A DNA stretch of 64,000 nt from Podospora bellae-mahoneyi (taxonomy: Eukaryota > Ascomycota > Sordariomycetes > Sordariales > Podosporaceae). The notes under the pieces were generated by a model. It searched no databases and was not told the DNA's origin. It saw only the letters and a list, made by a program, of their open reading frames with translations. Numbering within the stretch: position 1 is the first letter of the stretch; each line of letters begins with the position of its first letter. The DNA lies in the NCBI RefSeq assembly GCF_035222275.1, contig NC_085882.1, forward strand, positions 2,921,501 to 2,985,500. The letters run 5' to 3'. The position numbers and the translations under genes were made by a program. This document shows positions 1-11,128 of this stretch, piece by piece.

Positions 1-1456
1 GCCACTCAATGGTGTCATTGGCAACTCGGAACTTCTTCGTGACAGCGGCCTCAACAGAGAGCAGATGGAGATGGCGGATTCCATCAGAGTATCGGCAGAT
101 TTATTGCTCACGGTTATCAACGACATCCTCGACTTTTCACGCATGGAAGCGGACAAGATGAAGCTGTACATTATCGCCTTCAACCCGGAGGAGATGGTCC
201 GAGAAGTGGTACGAGCAGTCTCTTACAGCAACCGGGAGAAGACGTCCAAAAAGAACGTTAAGATTGTCCAAGACATCAATCTCCCGCCCATGCTCATCTA
301 CGGAGACCCAATACGTCTGCACCAAGTACTCGGCAACCTGATAGGAAACAGTTTGAAGTTCACCGAGGACGGGTCCATCACCATCGGCGCTCGGATCGAC
401 GAGGAGACTCCTGACAAGGCCACCTTGACGTTCTGGGTCAAGGACACGGGCATTGGTATCTCCCAGCAGCACCTCGAAAACCTGTTCCAGCCCTTCAGCC
501 AAGCAGACGCCAGCACAGCGAGAAAGTATGGCGGTAGCGGTCTTGGGTTGAGTATCTGCAAATCCTTGATCGAGACGATGATGGAAGGCACGATCCAGCT
601 CGAAAGCGAAGAGAACGTCGGCACCACGGCCTGGTTCACGGTTACTTTTGAAAAAGCCAAGCCAGAGGTGGTGGCGGGCGACGAGCAAGCTCTTGCCAAT
701 GGTGACGACGGCCTGCTCCCGGTTGAATCCGCCTACCGGCAACAACAATCAAACTCTGAAAACTCGTCCGACAGCATCACACTGACAGGCGGTTTCCAAC
801 CTTCCTCCTCCCACCCTCCTCTGCCCCCGGCCCCGCCAAACCTAACCCAGATCCCTAAAGATGAGCTGAGGATCTGCATAGCGGAAGACAACGCCATCAA
901 CGCCAAGATTGCGATGCAGTACATGCAACGCTTGGGTTACCCAAACGTGGACACGTATGAGAACGGCCTCAAGGCGGTGGAGGGGTTGAGGGAGAAGGCG
1001 AAGGAGGGGAGGCCGTATCACATCATCCTGATGGACGTGCAGATGCCTGTGCTGGATGGGTACGAGGCGACGAAGCTGCTGAGGACGGACGAGCTGGAGA
1101 GTGTAAGGAAGGTGCTGGTCATTGCGATGACGGCGAGCGCGATCCAGGGGGACAGGGAGAAGTGTCTGGCGGCGGGGATGAATGATTACTTGGCGAAGCC
1201 GGTCCGGGGGGAGGTGCTGAAACGGAAGCTGGAGGCTTACCTTGGGGCGGGGGGGACTACGCCTGCTAGCGGGGGGCCTGTTAATGTTGCTTCTGCTGCG
1301 GTTGGGGGTGTAGTGGGGAATGGGGTTGAGAAGAAGAAGGTTGCGGGGGGTGAGGCGGAGGATGAGAAAACTGTGGAGGTTGATGGTGAGCGAGATAAGA
1401 CTGAGGTGAAGGGGAAGGGGGATGAGAGGGATAAGGGCGGTGGTGGTGGGCATTGA
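1..1456 (+). CDS. Hybrid histidine kinase, C-terminal part (runs in from the left edge)
   Basis: Two-component sensor kinase that would autophosphorylate on histidine and pass the phosphate to its own receiver domain, normally on towards a histidine phosphotransferase and the HOG-type pathway. The frame is open from base 2 and begins PLNGVIGNSELL, the sequence that normally follows the SHE(I/V)RT phospho-His box, so the catalytic His lies a few codons outside the window. The HATPase_c domain shows an N box (LGNLIGNSLKFT, about 330-365), G1 (DTGIGIS, about 445-466), F box (LFQPF) and G2 (GSGLGLS, about 535-556). A linker rich in Ser/Pro follows, then a REC domain (about 860-1240) with acidic residues in IAEDN, the phospho-Asp in ILMDVQMP and the Lys in LAKPV. 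The tail (1245-1453) is Gly/Glu/Lys-rich low complexity. Without the N-terminal sensor domains the fungal HHK group cannot be assigned. Confidence 0.93.
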   Translation, partial: PLNGVIGNSELLRDSGLNREQMEMADSIRVSADLLLTVINDILDFSRMEADKMKLYIIAFNPEEMVREVVRAVSYSNREKTSKKNVKIVQDINLPPMLIYGDPIRLHQVLGNLIGNSLKFTEDGSITIGARIDEETPDKATLTFWVKDTGIGISQQHLENLFQPFSQADASTARKYGGSGLGLSICKSLIETMMEGTIQLESEENVGTTAWFTVTFEKAKPEVVAGDEQALANGDDGLLPVESAYRQQQSNSENSSDSITLTGGFQPSSSHPPLPPAPPNLTQIPKDELRICIAEDNAINAKIAMQYMQRLGYPNVDTYENGLKAVEGLREKAKEGRPYHIILMDVQMPVLDGYEATKLLRTDELESVRKVLVIAMTASAIQGDREKCLAAGMNDYLAKPVRGEVLKRKLEAYLGAGGTTPASGGPVNVASAAVGGVVGNGVEKKKVAGGEAEDEKTVEVDGERDKTEVKGKGDERDKGGGGGH

Positions 1457-1535
1457 CTAGTGGATGTGGTCACGGTTGGGGGTTGTGTTGCGGCTGGGGT
1501 GCTGGTGGGTTTGTGGTTTGTGTATTGAAGATGTT

Positions 1536-1562
1536 TTGTTGTTGTTGTTGTTGTTGTTGTTG
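1536..1562. repeat. (TTG)9 microsatellite
   Basis: About nine tandem TTG triplets just downstream of the histidine kinase stop codon, probably in its 3' UTR. Length is likely to vary between strains. Confidence 0.9.
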
Positions 1563-1727
1563 TAAAGTTTGTTTGAATTCAGGTTGTATGTTGATGGTGG
1601 TTGCGGGTGTTGTGAAAAAGAAAGAAAGAAAGAGGAGAGAGAGATTTATATCATGAGCATTTGCAATTGGGGAAATTTAGGGCAAGGGACATCTTTTTTT
1701 ATCATTATTTTTATATCGATCGAGAGA

Positions 1728-1861
<134 letters not shown>

Positions 1862-2380
1862 GGTTGGAAAGTTTGGGACAAATTTACCTTTTTTTTCTTT
1901 TTCTTTTTTTCGGGGGTTTGGTATCTCTTTTGGTTGTTGCTGTTGCTTTTTGTTGTTGTGGTTGTGGTTGATGTGGTTTGCGTAGATACCTTATGCATGC
2001 ATATTTTAGGTTTTGTGTTTTCTTTTTTTTGGGGGGGGATGTTTGGATTGGGGAGCGGTGTCAAACTTGATGATAATTATGGTTATGTATGTATGTACTA
2101 TGTGCCTAGGTTTTTTGTCAGGTTTGGAATGGATTGGGGAAGGGGTGGGGGGGGTGCGGGAGTAAATGTAGAGAGGAATATATACGTGTTGTATACCTTG
2201 TATATATTGTCGCGGTTCACTTGATATCATCTAAAACGAGATGAAGCTACATATGGCTGGGTGTATCAATACAGAAATATCACCATCTCCTCCGCCAAAA
2301 AGTCGAACAAGGCTGAAGCAGGTGGTTGTTCTGTGTATAGCCTCGACATGTCGTCACCTAGCCTGGCCCAGCGAAGAGAC

Positions 2381-4766
2381 CTACTCGGTAAAAGTGTTGG
2401 TGTTGTGGGGAACCACCACCACTCGTCTTTGGTGGTGGTGATGGTGGGAGTATAGGATATAAAACCAGACCAAGCGGGTCAATGCTGCTATACCGACCCA
2501 CCAAGGCCAGCTGGCGTGGGAGAGGAGGAGGTCAGATTTGACGTCGTCGTCGTCGTCCAGTGTCCTCTGGTTCGTGTGACTGTTGTTGTGGTTGGGTGCA
2601 AAGTCTAGCGTGACGAGACAGAGCGGGTGTAGGTTATATCGGAGCTCGAACTCGGTCGAGACACGGGGGCGGTGGTGGTGGTGGTGGTGGTGAATTGGTG
2701 ATCCGACGGAGAAGACCCGCCTGTTGTCTGGGATGGTGGCAAAGTCCAAGACTTTGGTTCTGATGTGGAGGTGGGGGTTTGGTCGGATGGCGCCGAAGGG
2801 GTTCTTCTCCCCCAGGGGGGTGATGTTGTGTGGGTTGAGGATTTCCATTTCGGGTTTGAAGTTGTTGCTGTTGTTGTTGTTGCTGTTGAGGGGGTTGTGC
2901 GGGTATATCCCGCATCGTTTGTTGTTCAAGATTGAGTTGGTGTATCCTCGGGAGATCTGGCTCCACGAGTGTAGGTGAAGCTCGTGAGATTGGTAGTGCA
3001 GAGAGCTGATGTAGTTTGGTAATGTTGGAGTTGCTGTGGGGTTGGTGACGAGGTGCCAGAGGATGCTTCGGGGGATGTCCTGTCGCCAGTAACCGGCTAT
3101 GTAGTCTTTCTCTGGGTCGAGAAAAGCATCAACAACGCCTTTGCTTGCTTTTAAGTATCGGTGGTACAAGCCTGCCAGACCTGAGATGGCAGGAGGGAAG
3201 TCACTCCTGTCTGTGAACGATTCGGGCAGGATTTTGCTGTAGGCTTGTATCAATTCCAACCAGCTATCCAAGACTTCCGACTGAGTGTGGCCGCCTCTGG
3301 GTCGGTAAAGGCTAAACACAGCGTCGTCACGCTGCCATATTTCTGCTTCGTAACTGCTGTAGGAAGCATTCATTGTTTTGGTGGTTTCGGAGCAGACGAA
3401 GTGAAGGTTTTGTTTTCCAAACACGATGCTACGGAGGGATGAAGCCCTCTCTTGAAACACCCAACCTCTCCTTGCCCACCGACTGTCCGTTTTGAAATCC
3501 TAATGTCGAGTATCCCCGGCGACAAATGCGATCCTGAGGCTTGTCATTGCAGAGGCGTAGTCAATATCGGCTTCGACCCCCCTCAGTCGCCAGCAGTACT
3601 GCCCAGAAAAGGGCGCAAAGCATGACCGGTATGGCATCAAGATCCGATGCTCTGGTTTAGGCTGGAGGAACCCCTGGCGACAGCTCTGTGAAGAAGCAGC
3701 GCAGAGGGTGACAAAGGCGTTGCCGTAGATCTTGTGCATATCCACGCATTGTCGGTCCCAGTCAGCTGGATCGTCCTGCGAGATGCAAAGTGCATCAACC
3801 CACAGGTAGCGCAGGGAAAGGGCCCTGCTCATGGCAACCGCATCCTGCACCGAGAGAGGTAGCCTTTTGAACTGGATCCCAAGCCGGTGCTGGGCGAGAC
3901 TTCCTTGGGTCAGTGTGATTTGCGCGCGAGCATCATCATCTGTCGAGCCCCAGCAGTAACTGAGAGCGGCATACTTCGGAATCTGTGCTGCCGTGAAGGC
4001 TTCTTCGCGTGCCACCAAACGTAACTCGGTGCCCTGTACGTCCAGTAGCCTCTCTGGGCAAAAGGAATCATCCGCCAACTGGTGGTCGTGCTTCTCACAC
4101 TCGGCAATCTGGTCACGGGCCCAACGAAGATAACTGTCTTGGATGCAGTCTTGCCTCGGCTGCAAGTACAAGACGGTATGCAGATGTTCATTATCTAGAG
4201 AGGTCAGTTTCCCAAGTCGACAGTGGAGCGAAGCGGTGTGTGTGCCCATACTCGGAGCGGCTTCCGCAACCCACTTGATAATAACCGGTCTAGGGACCTC
4301 GATGGGAAGGTTGTCATCAAATATAACTCTCAAATGGAGTCCGCTGAAGCTGGCAATCGTACCCATATCAGGGTTTCTCTACGCGGTATGCTCGAATTGT
4401 GATCCAGAGCGGCTCTGGCCCTCGCATTCGCTGCGAGAAAGCCGGGTTCGAGATGATACTGTCTACTTCCGGAACCTTTAAGAGCAGAATTTCTCGCAGT
4501 GCTTTGCAGAACTCGCATTGCCGAGACGCTTGCTTAAGACTCGGTAAGTTGGGAAAATTGTCGAGGACAAGATATTGTGTTGTATGTGCCATAGTGAAGC
4601 AATCCCACCAGTTTCCCCAACCCATCTTCTCCGGCATCAACGTAAACGCATCATCATATCTCAGAGGCAGGGATGAACTGAACGGTTGGTAGGGATGAGG
4701 GCTGGGGAATGCCAGAAGCTTGCACTTGGAGCAGAGTCGTGGCTGTAATAGTGGGACTGGTGGCAT
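2381..4766 (-). pseudogene. HET-domain protein gene, reading frame interrupted
   Basis: Relative of fungal heterokaryon-incompatibility (HET) proteins, which trigger cell death on fusion of unlike strains. The N-terminus (ATG at 4766) has CSKCKLL and CEFCKALRE, a Cys-rich lead-in also present in the second HET gene at 18.3-20.8 kb. The HET core is clear: AALSYCWGS, LWVDALCISQDDPADW, MHKIYGNAFVTLCAAS and RGWVFQER. The C-terminal region also matches that gene (ISGLAGLYHRYL, YIAGYWRQD, SWSQISRG). Two breaks are visible: the frame changes near 4367, between the Cys-rich part and the HET core, and an in-frame TAG lies at 3500-3502, about 15 codons before RGWVFQER. Neither fits a normal fungal intron, because the available GT...AG spans are only about 30-40 nt. 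The 3' part carries His, Asp and Asn runs coded by triplet repeats (for example GTG repeats near 2672-2691). Most likely a decayed gene or null allele; sequencing error at one of the two sites is the alternative. Confidence 0.75.
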
Positions 4767-5662
4767 GGTGATGATTGCCGTGAAAAAAGAGAAGCATTGA
4801 AGCTGTCGAGCATCGTCAATAGGAAAGGCATTATCTGGGTAAGTGCGTAGAAAGAATTGGCGGCCTCAAATTTAGCTGTGCTCTGCGCCTCTCCTGACAA
4901 CCAATCATGAGTATCTGGGCTCTGCCGCTGCGAGATGCTGGGTGATTTGCGGCGCCAGTTATTCTATCAGTAAGATACTACTCACAAAAATCACATGAAA
5001 CACGATATGCCAAAACTCATCAACAGAAACATCTCATATTAATCCACAATCTCACGCTACCTAGGTAAACTAACCCCCAACCTCAAACTCTCCTCCCAAT
5101 CCAACAAGCCAAACTAGACCCCATCAAAAAAGCATACCAAAACCAAAATTCCCAATCCCTAAACACATCAAGCCGTGAGGCAGCAATGTATGTATATTTC
5201 CCAATTTCCAGCCCCTTCTTCTTCCCCCTCACACTTGCACACCACTTCATTTTGTCTTTTTATTCCGGAAATCCCTCCGCAACACGCACGCCACCAACGA
5301 TATTTTTCTTCCCTCATATTTCTTGTTTGTGTGTGTCCAATCTGTGTCTTCCAATCCCATATACCCAAAATTCATCACATCATTCATCAGAAAAAGTTAA
5401 ACATCAAAACTGCAAGCCAAAAAAACATAAAATATAAGATAAACGCAATGCAAGAAGGTGAAAAAAGATACAAGATGTCGCGTGTTGAAGATGTACAAAG
5501 AGCTGATCATGAATAAACCAAGCCAAAAAGATAACCAAATAATAAGAAGAAAGAATTGGTATCTTTACCCACCCCTTATATAGAGACCACAGTAAAGAAA
5601 AATAACCACCACGAAAAACAACAGCAGTGGTGGTGTTCGTGTATAATACTGTTGAGGAGTGA
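4767..5662. other. Intergenic, 5' side of HET gene and 3' side of WD40 gene
   Basis: Both neighbours are on the minus strand, so this holds the first HET gene's promoter (left part) and the WD40 gene's 3' UTR (right part). The stretch about 4960-5640 is AT-rich with short A runs. No RNA gene or repeat is recognised. Confidence 0.5.
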
Positions 5663-8600
5663 TCAAATCATCTCACTCTGATGCAATCCGGTCCTGTACT
5701 CATCCCTCGCCTGCTGAGCCGCCATCTGCGCCTGGACCTGCTGCAACACCTGGTTGTTCATGCCCCTATAGTTGCTCATCGACACCGGTGGTCCCCTCTC
5801 TCCCCCGCCCATTTGTTGAGGGATCATTGGGACGCTCTCATAGGGTGCGTACTGGATCTCTGGACTCTTCGCAGCTTGTCTGCTTCTGCTGGCAGATCTC
5901 ATCCTCTCTGTTGCGCGGGAAATCCTCGCGCCAATAGAGTTATCAACGCTGCTGCGACCTCTGTTGTGACCGTTTCTGGAGGAAGGGGGTGCCGGAGGTG
6001 AGAGGATAGGGACGGTGGACTCGCCGACGGGGATGGCAGCCGGAGCGGGGGGTGGCGGAGGAGGAGGAGGAGGAGAAATTTGCTGTTGAGGCTGGTCTTC
6101 GTCCATGACAATCTCAATCATTCCTGAGCTGCCTCCGTAGACGATAGGCTTAGCACCTGAGGCGGCCATATGAGGGAGGGGAGCTGGTGGTGGGGGAGGC
6201 GGAGTGGCGAGATGTTGGAGCTCCTTCAGCATTGGGGGGAGAGGAGGAGGCGGAGGAGGAGGAGGGATCATGTTGTTGTTGCCGGCGTCATGGGAAGGAC
6301 GGCGACCCATGTTACCGAGCATCATGTTTGCGTCGTGGGAGGGGCGGCGGCCCATGTTGCCCAATGTCATGACGTTGGTGTCTTGAGATGGGCGGCGAGC
6401 CATCATGCCTGCGTCGGAGGGGCGGCGGCCCGAGGGGATGGCGTTAGTGTCCTGAGAGGGGCGACGAGCGGAATCGTTGCCCATGGCGGAGGGTCCTCGG
6501 GAGCTGCCTTGGGGCATGATGAGATCGCGGGGAGGGGCGGACATGGAGCGGCCCATCTGAGCAGCAATGCGGGAGTTGTGCGAGGGAGGAGGTGTGTACA
6601 CTGTTGATGGGAGCAGCATGGCAAGGCCGCCATCTTCTTGTTTTGGTTCCTCGGGCTCAACCTTCTTGGGAGAATGTCTGGGCGACTGTTGAGTGACGTT
6701 CGGCGAGGTCTGGGAAAAGCCAGCTGGAATGGCAGGCACGGAAACATCCTGTTGCTTCCTGCTCGCATCAGACTCCAAGACCAAACGCATGGCCCGCGGT
6801 GTGGCGGGAAGGCCGATATGCGGTCCGCGGTTCGCATACATGCTCCGTCCAGCGTTGGGATCCACACTGGCACTGCGGGAAGGAAGATCCTCTTTTCTAG
6901 GTGGCTCGTAGACGGTGCTCGGCAGACCCCCAAGTGTAGTAGGCGATCTTCTGCTGGGGAAAAGCTGGTCGGGATGCATGATTGGGGGCACCGAAGGACG
7001 CTGAGCAAGAGATTTGCGGCGCTCCTCCAGTTCACGGGCCGCTGCCTCCTTCTTGAGCTGCCTCTCATCCTTGATGACCCTCAGATCGCCCGAATCATCG
7101 GCAACCAGCTGCATCGGTGCCGGGGTCTGCAACGGAGCAGCGACCTTGACCCTTCGGGAAGACCCATCAGTTCCAGCGTGTGACGTTGTCCTGCGGATAC
7201 CCTCCGGCTTCTCGCGGCCTGCATCCCTAGATGACCAGGCATGCGAGCGGACAGACATGGGAGAAGCTGGCCCAGCTCGGTCTCGGTTGGTGCTTGCGCT
7301 GCGGTTGTTTCTCTGGCGGAACCTTTCACGCTCCTCCATCGCCTGGCGGTAGTCCTCCTCATCTTCAGATCCTTCGAAGTGCTGAGGTCGGTGCAAGTCA
7401 GCCGACATAGGCATGGGCATGGGCATCGGCTGGGGTGAGGTTGGCGATCGCTTGGATGACTGTTCACGGTTTGCGGAGCGGCTTCGAATGTTCAAGGGCG
7501 CGGGGACGTTAGACTTGCTGGGGCTGCGAGCCCTGCTTGTGCCCCGTGTCCTACTAGCATTGCGGCTCGACGCTCTGGTCCTCGAAGTCTCGCGATTGGC
7601 ATAGCCTACTTTTCGTACGGTGCTGGGCTGGCTGGCGGGCTCCAGTTCATCAGTTGAAACATCGAGCATCTTGTTCCTATGATTCAAGTAGTACTGGTGT
7701 TCCGCATCGTGGTTGGGCGTGGCCAGGTTGATCAGATCCTCGGGAGACATGGGAATGGGTGACTTTGGCGAACGTTTGCCGCCCTTGGGGGTGTAGTTAC
7801 GGTCGGCGGCCCGCCCACGGTCCTTCGATGCCATACGACCATCCTTGCGAGACCGGCTGGTGTCACGCGCATTGGTGCGGTTCTCACGGCTGGTCCCACG
7901 AGTTCTGCTCTTAGTTTGGGCAGTATCGAGGTTGTTGAGATAGTCATCCAGGCTCTTGTTCTCCTGAGGACGATATCCACGATAGCCTCGAACGCTTGAC
8001 GCCTGAGACGCTTGCGAGGCAGATGCCAAAGAGCTAGCCACAGAGCCAGCTGCCGATCCTGGACCCTTTCTTCTAGAGGGCCAGTGGTAACGGACAGAAG
8101 AGCCGGCCGATGGTTCGGGTGAGGTCACATCTTCAGGGTGGGTGTCCTTGAGCCCCGAGAGGGACAGATCAAGACCCTCAGGGATGCGGGAGCGGGAGCC
8201 ATTTCTCGTCCTGCCGGCGTCCATAAAAGAAGCAAAGGCGGCTGGTGACGGGGAAGGAGGTGGCTGGTTTCTCGACTGCTGCTTCATCATGCTAGGACTG
8301 GCGGTGCTGGGTCTCATAACGTCCAGACCCCTAGCAGCAAAACTAGGTGGCTCGATAGGTTGGATGTTAGCATACGGGTCGCCTGGGGGCTTGCTGATGG
8401 CGGTCAAGACATTCTGGTGAGAGTCTGCCTGTTCGCCAATCGAAGGAAGTCGCCGCCGGTTGAAGCCGCCGTTTACAGGACGAGCTGACGCTGGGGTGTT
8501 CAGCTGGCTTCGGTTGCCACGAAGGACGGCGGTGGTAGGGTCGGCGCCGCCTGGAGAAAGAGCAGACTCCAAAATAGGAGTCGCCCCAGCAGCAATGGGA

Positions 8601-11128
8601 GTCTTGCCCTCGCCATCGTTGAGAAACCTGTTTTTAGCATTGGGGTTGCTGAAGGTGGTGATAAGCTTGAGAGATGCGTTCTTTGCAATGCTGCGCTGTG
8701 GCCCATGTTGCATCACAGGAGGCGACAGGGGAGGACTGAGCAGCTCCGGTACAGTCTGCGTGATCGTCGGGAATGTGACCTGCTGAGCAGATGGTGATGT
8801 CCATGGCTCTGTAGACTCACGGCCAGTACACGCAAAGCAGCGAATGGCCAGTTGTTGCTGACCATGCTGAACCGCCCACTCACCCCACTTCCTCACAATC
8901 TGCTCCTGTCGTTCCCACGCGGCCGGGAAGAAGAGGCAGGTGAGGATCAAGGCCTCCATATGCTTCTTGTGGGAGATGTAAATCTCCACCGCATCATTAT
9001 GATCGCCCATCCCGATCATGATGGTCGCTGCGGCATGAACGTCGCCATTCTCCAACAGCCGCTGGACATAAGCCCGGCCAAGCTTGTGTTGCGATGCCTG
9101 TCCTCCAATGCCACTGAGCGCCAGAAGCATCCAGTCAGACGAGGTCATGTTCTCCGACCCCATAGCCATGATATCAGTGCTGATGTCGCCCAGCCATTTG
9201 GCCAGGAGAATGCGGTTGGTTGACCCCAGAGGGTGGCGGGACATTTCATCTCGAACCAGGTCGTCAGCATCCTTGTTCCAGCCAAAAATGGTGCTGAGCA
9301 TTTGCCGGCGCAAATCATCGTTGGTAAGGCGGCTGTTATCGCTGGAATATGGGGCCTTGTAGGGAACATCCATGAGCCGGCTCTTGGTGAATTTGAACAG
9401 GTCGGCAACCTTGTTACCATCTGGACTGCGTGGGACCTCATGGCGTAATCTGGAAGGCCTGTGCCGTGAGCGGTATTGTGAGCTGCTGACAGACATGGAG
9501 CTGGTCGTCGACAACGTCTCCCTCTCATTCCTGCGGTCACGGCCCGGTGTCACTCCTGATCGAAGAGATGAGCCGGTGGAGATGTAGGTGTTTTCTGTGA
9601 GGCCCCTTGACACCACGGAGTCAGGATACCTCCGTGGCATTGTTTGAGAAGTCGAAGACGAAATCGATACGCTGGACTGTGTGACACTGGAGCCAGGGCT
9701 GGTTGGGCGACGGTACGGCTCGTTGTCTGATTCCTCGCCGCGGCGAACTAACCGGGCCAATGGTGACCCACGCTCATCATCCGTCTCGGAAAGCTCATGT
9801 GGGTGGAAGGCAATCTCGACGTTCGATTCGGTTTCGGAAACGCTACCTGGCTGGTTCTTGTCATCCTCGAGTGAGATAGGGGGTGATGGTGGAAGCAAGT
9901 TTGCCGGGTGCTGTACGTTATTAACCATTACTGCTGGCGCGTTTAAATCAAACTGCTGGACGGTATTGTTAGGTCCTAATGTGAAGAGAATGGCACCAGG
10001 GCCATAAACTGTCAACCCCCGGACGGTTTCCAGTGTTGGGATGGTGTCATATGTGACGTGCTTTGTCCGCACATCCCATGATATTGTCTCACTGTCATAT
10101 ATCAGCAATTGAGCCACCAAGCCGAACCTCAGCCTGTACTTACGACTCGGAGAACTGGATGACGCGACCGTTTTTGCTCCAGCCCATCCAGTTGGGTCCT
10201 ACAAGATAATTCTCTGTCCTCTTCAAAATCCGCACCACTTTTGGTGGATCGTCAGTGTTGTATGCTTTCGAAACACTCCAGACCCGAAGATCGCCGTCAG
10301 TTGTCTGAACTGCCAGCATGTCTGTTTTTTGTTTGGCTGACGAGGCATGCCATGAGAGCGTCACGATTGGTGATGGCCCCCGGGACGTTACCAAATTGTG
10401 AATGATGGTAAATCTTGGCTGAAGAGTAGCAATGAGAAGCGAGCCATTTTGGTAACTAAGCGGTCATGTCAGCGACTATCAGTTTCTTGAACACTGAGTA
10501 TGAGACTCACCCAATGGCAAAAGTCCTGCAGTCTGCTACTGGTGAGATAGCTGTGATGGCTATTTGGTCAATCGTCCTCGTTGAAAGATGTTCTGATGTT
10601 GTAGGTTCAAAGAGAATTACGTTTCCCTGTACGTTTCCTGATGTTGCTGTTAGTCACCCAGTTCATGACTATAAGGCATCGACAATCCCCGGAGCACTCA
10701 CCAAAGGCAACATTGCCATTGCGCATCCAAGCAGCACAGGTGAGATTCTCATAAGACGCGAACCGAGCCACCTCATCTCCCGTGAGTAAATCCCACACGA
10801 TGGCCGTCTGCCCTGCATCGTAGCTGACTACCAATCTCCCAGCGCCCATGTCGCTCTGGTTGTCAACGGCCAATAACTGCACCTCTTCGGAATGGCGCGC
10901 GAACCGCCTTTCGATGGTGAGACTGTCATGCTGGCAACATACTACCGAGTTTCCCTGGGCGTAGAGAAACATGTTGGAGGTGGCTGCACACGGGTCAAAG
11001 TACCTGACGACGTCCTTGGTGTTGGGCGCCATGGCGTAGTCCTGCATGTGAGCGGTCCGTCCCTTGTCGAGAGCCGATGTGCTCGACCCAGCACGGCTCC
11101 GAGGAAGATGATGACCGGAAGCAGACAT
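5663..11128 (-). CDS. WD40-repeat protein with very long disordered C-terminal tail (four exons)
   Basis: Proposed exons are 11128..10702, 10637..10511, 10455..10144 and 10091..5663; the three introns (64, 55 and 52 nt) have GTGAGT/GTAAGT donors and CTAAC/CTGAC-like branch sites, and each join keeps the frame, giving 1764 residues. The first ~430 residues look like a beta-propeller: TAIVWDLLTGDEVARF, LTCAAWM, GDLRVWSV, QLL-type blades. The tail has a short helical segment (about residues 600-730) and is otherwise disordered and Ser/Arg/Pro-rich. It contains five RRPS motifs in a row, proline runs of 7-9 residues (coded near 6030-6060 and 6190-6260) and a Gln-rich end (QQVQAQMAAQQ). The architecture suggests a scaffold regulated by phosphorylation, perhaps with profilin or SH3 binding through the polyproline. 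I do not recognise a named orthologue, so no function is given. Confidence 0.85.
6260..6480 (-). repeat. Coding repeat: five RRPS(Q/H/D) units in the WD40 protein tail
   Basis: The tail of the WD40 protein holds five short, related units, each with RRPS followed by Q, H or D and an Asn/Met/Gly-rich spacer (pattern RRPSHDANMMLGNMG). RRxS is the classic protein kinase A type consensus, so the array may act as a multi-site phosphorylation switch. Repeat structure is seen directly; kinase use is inferred. Confidence 0.75.

Noticed and set aside
137-748. Minus-strand frame opposite the histidine kinase
   Set aside because: Shadow of the kinase coding sequence; kinase motifs on the plus strand are decisive.
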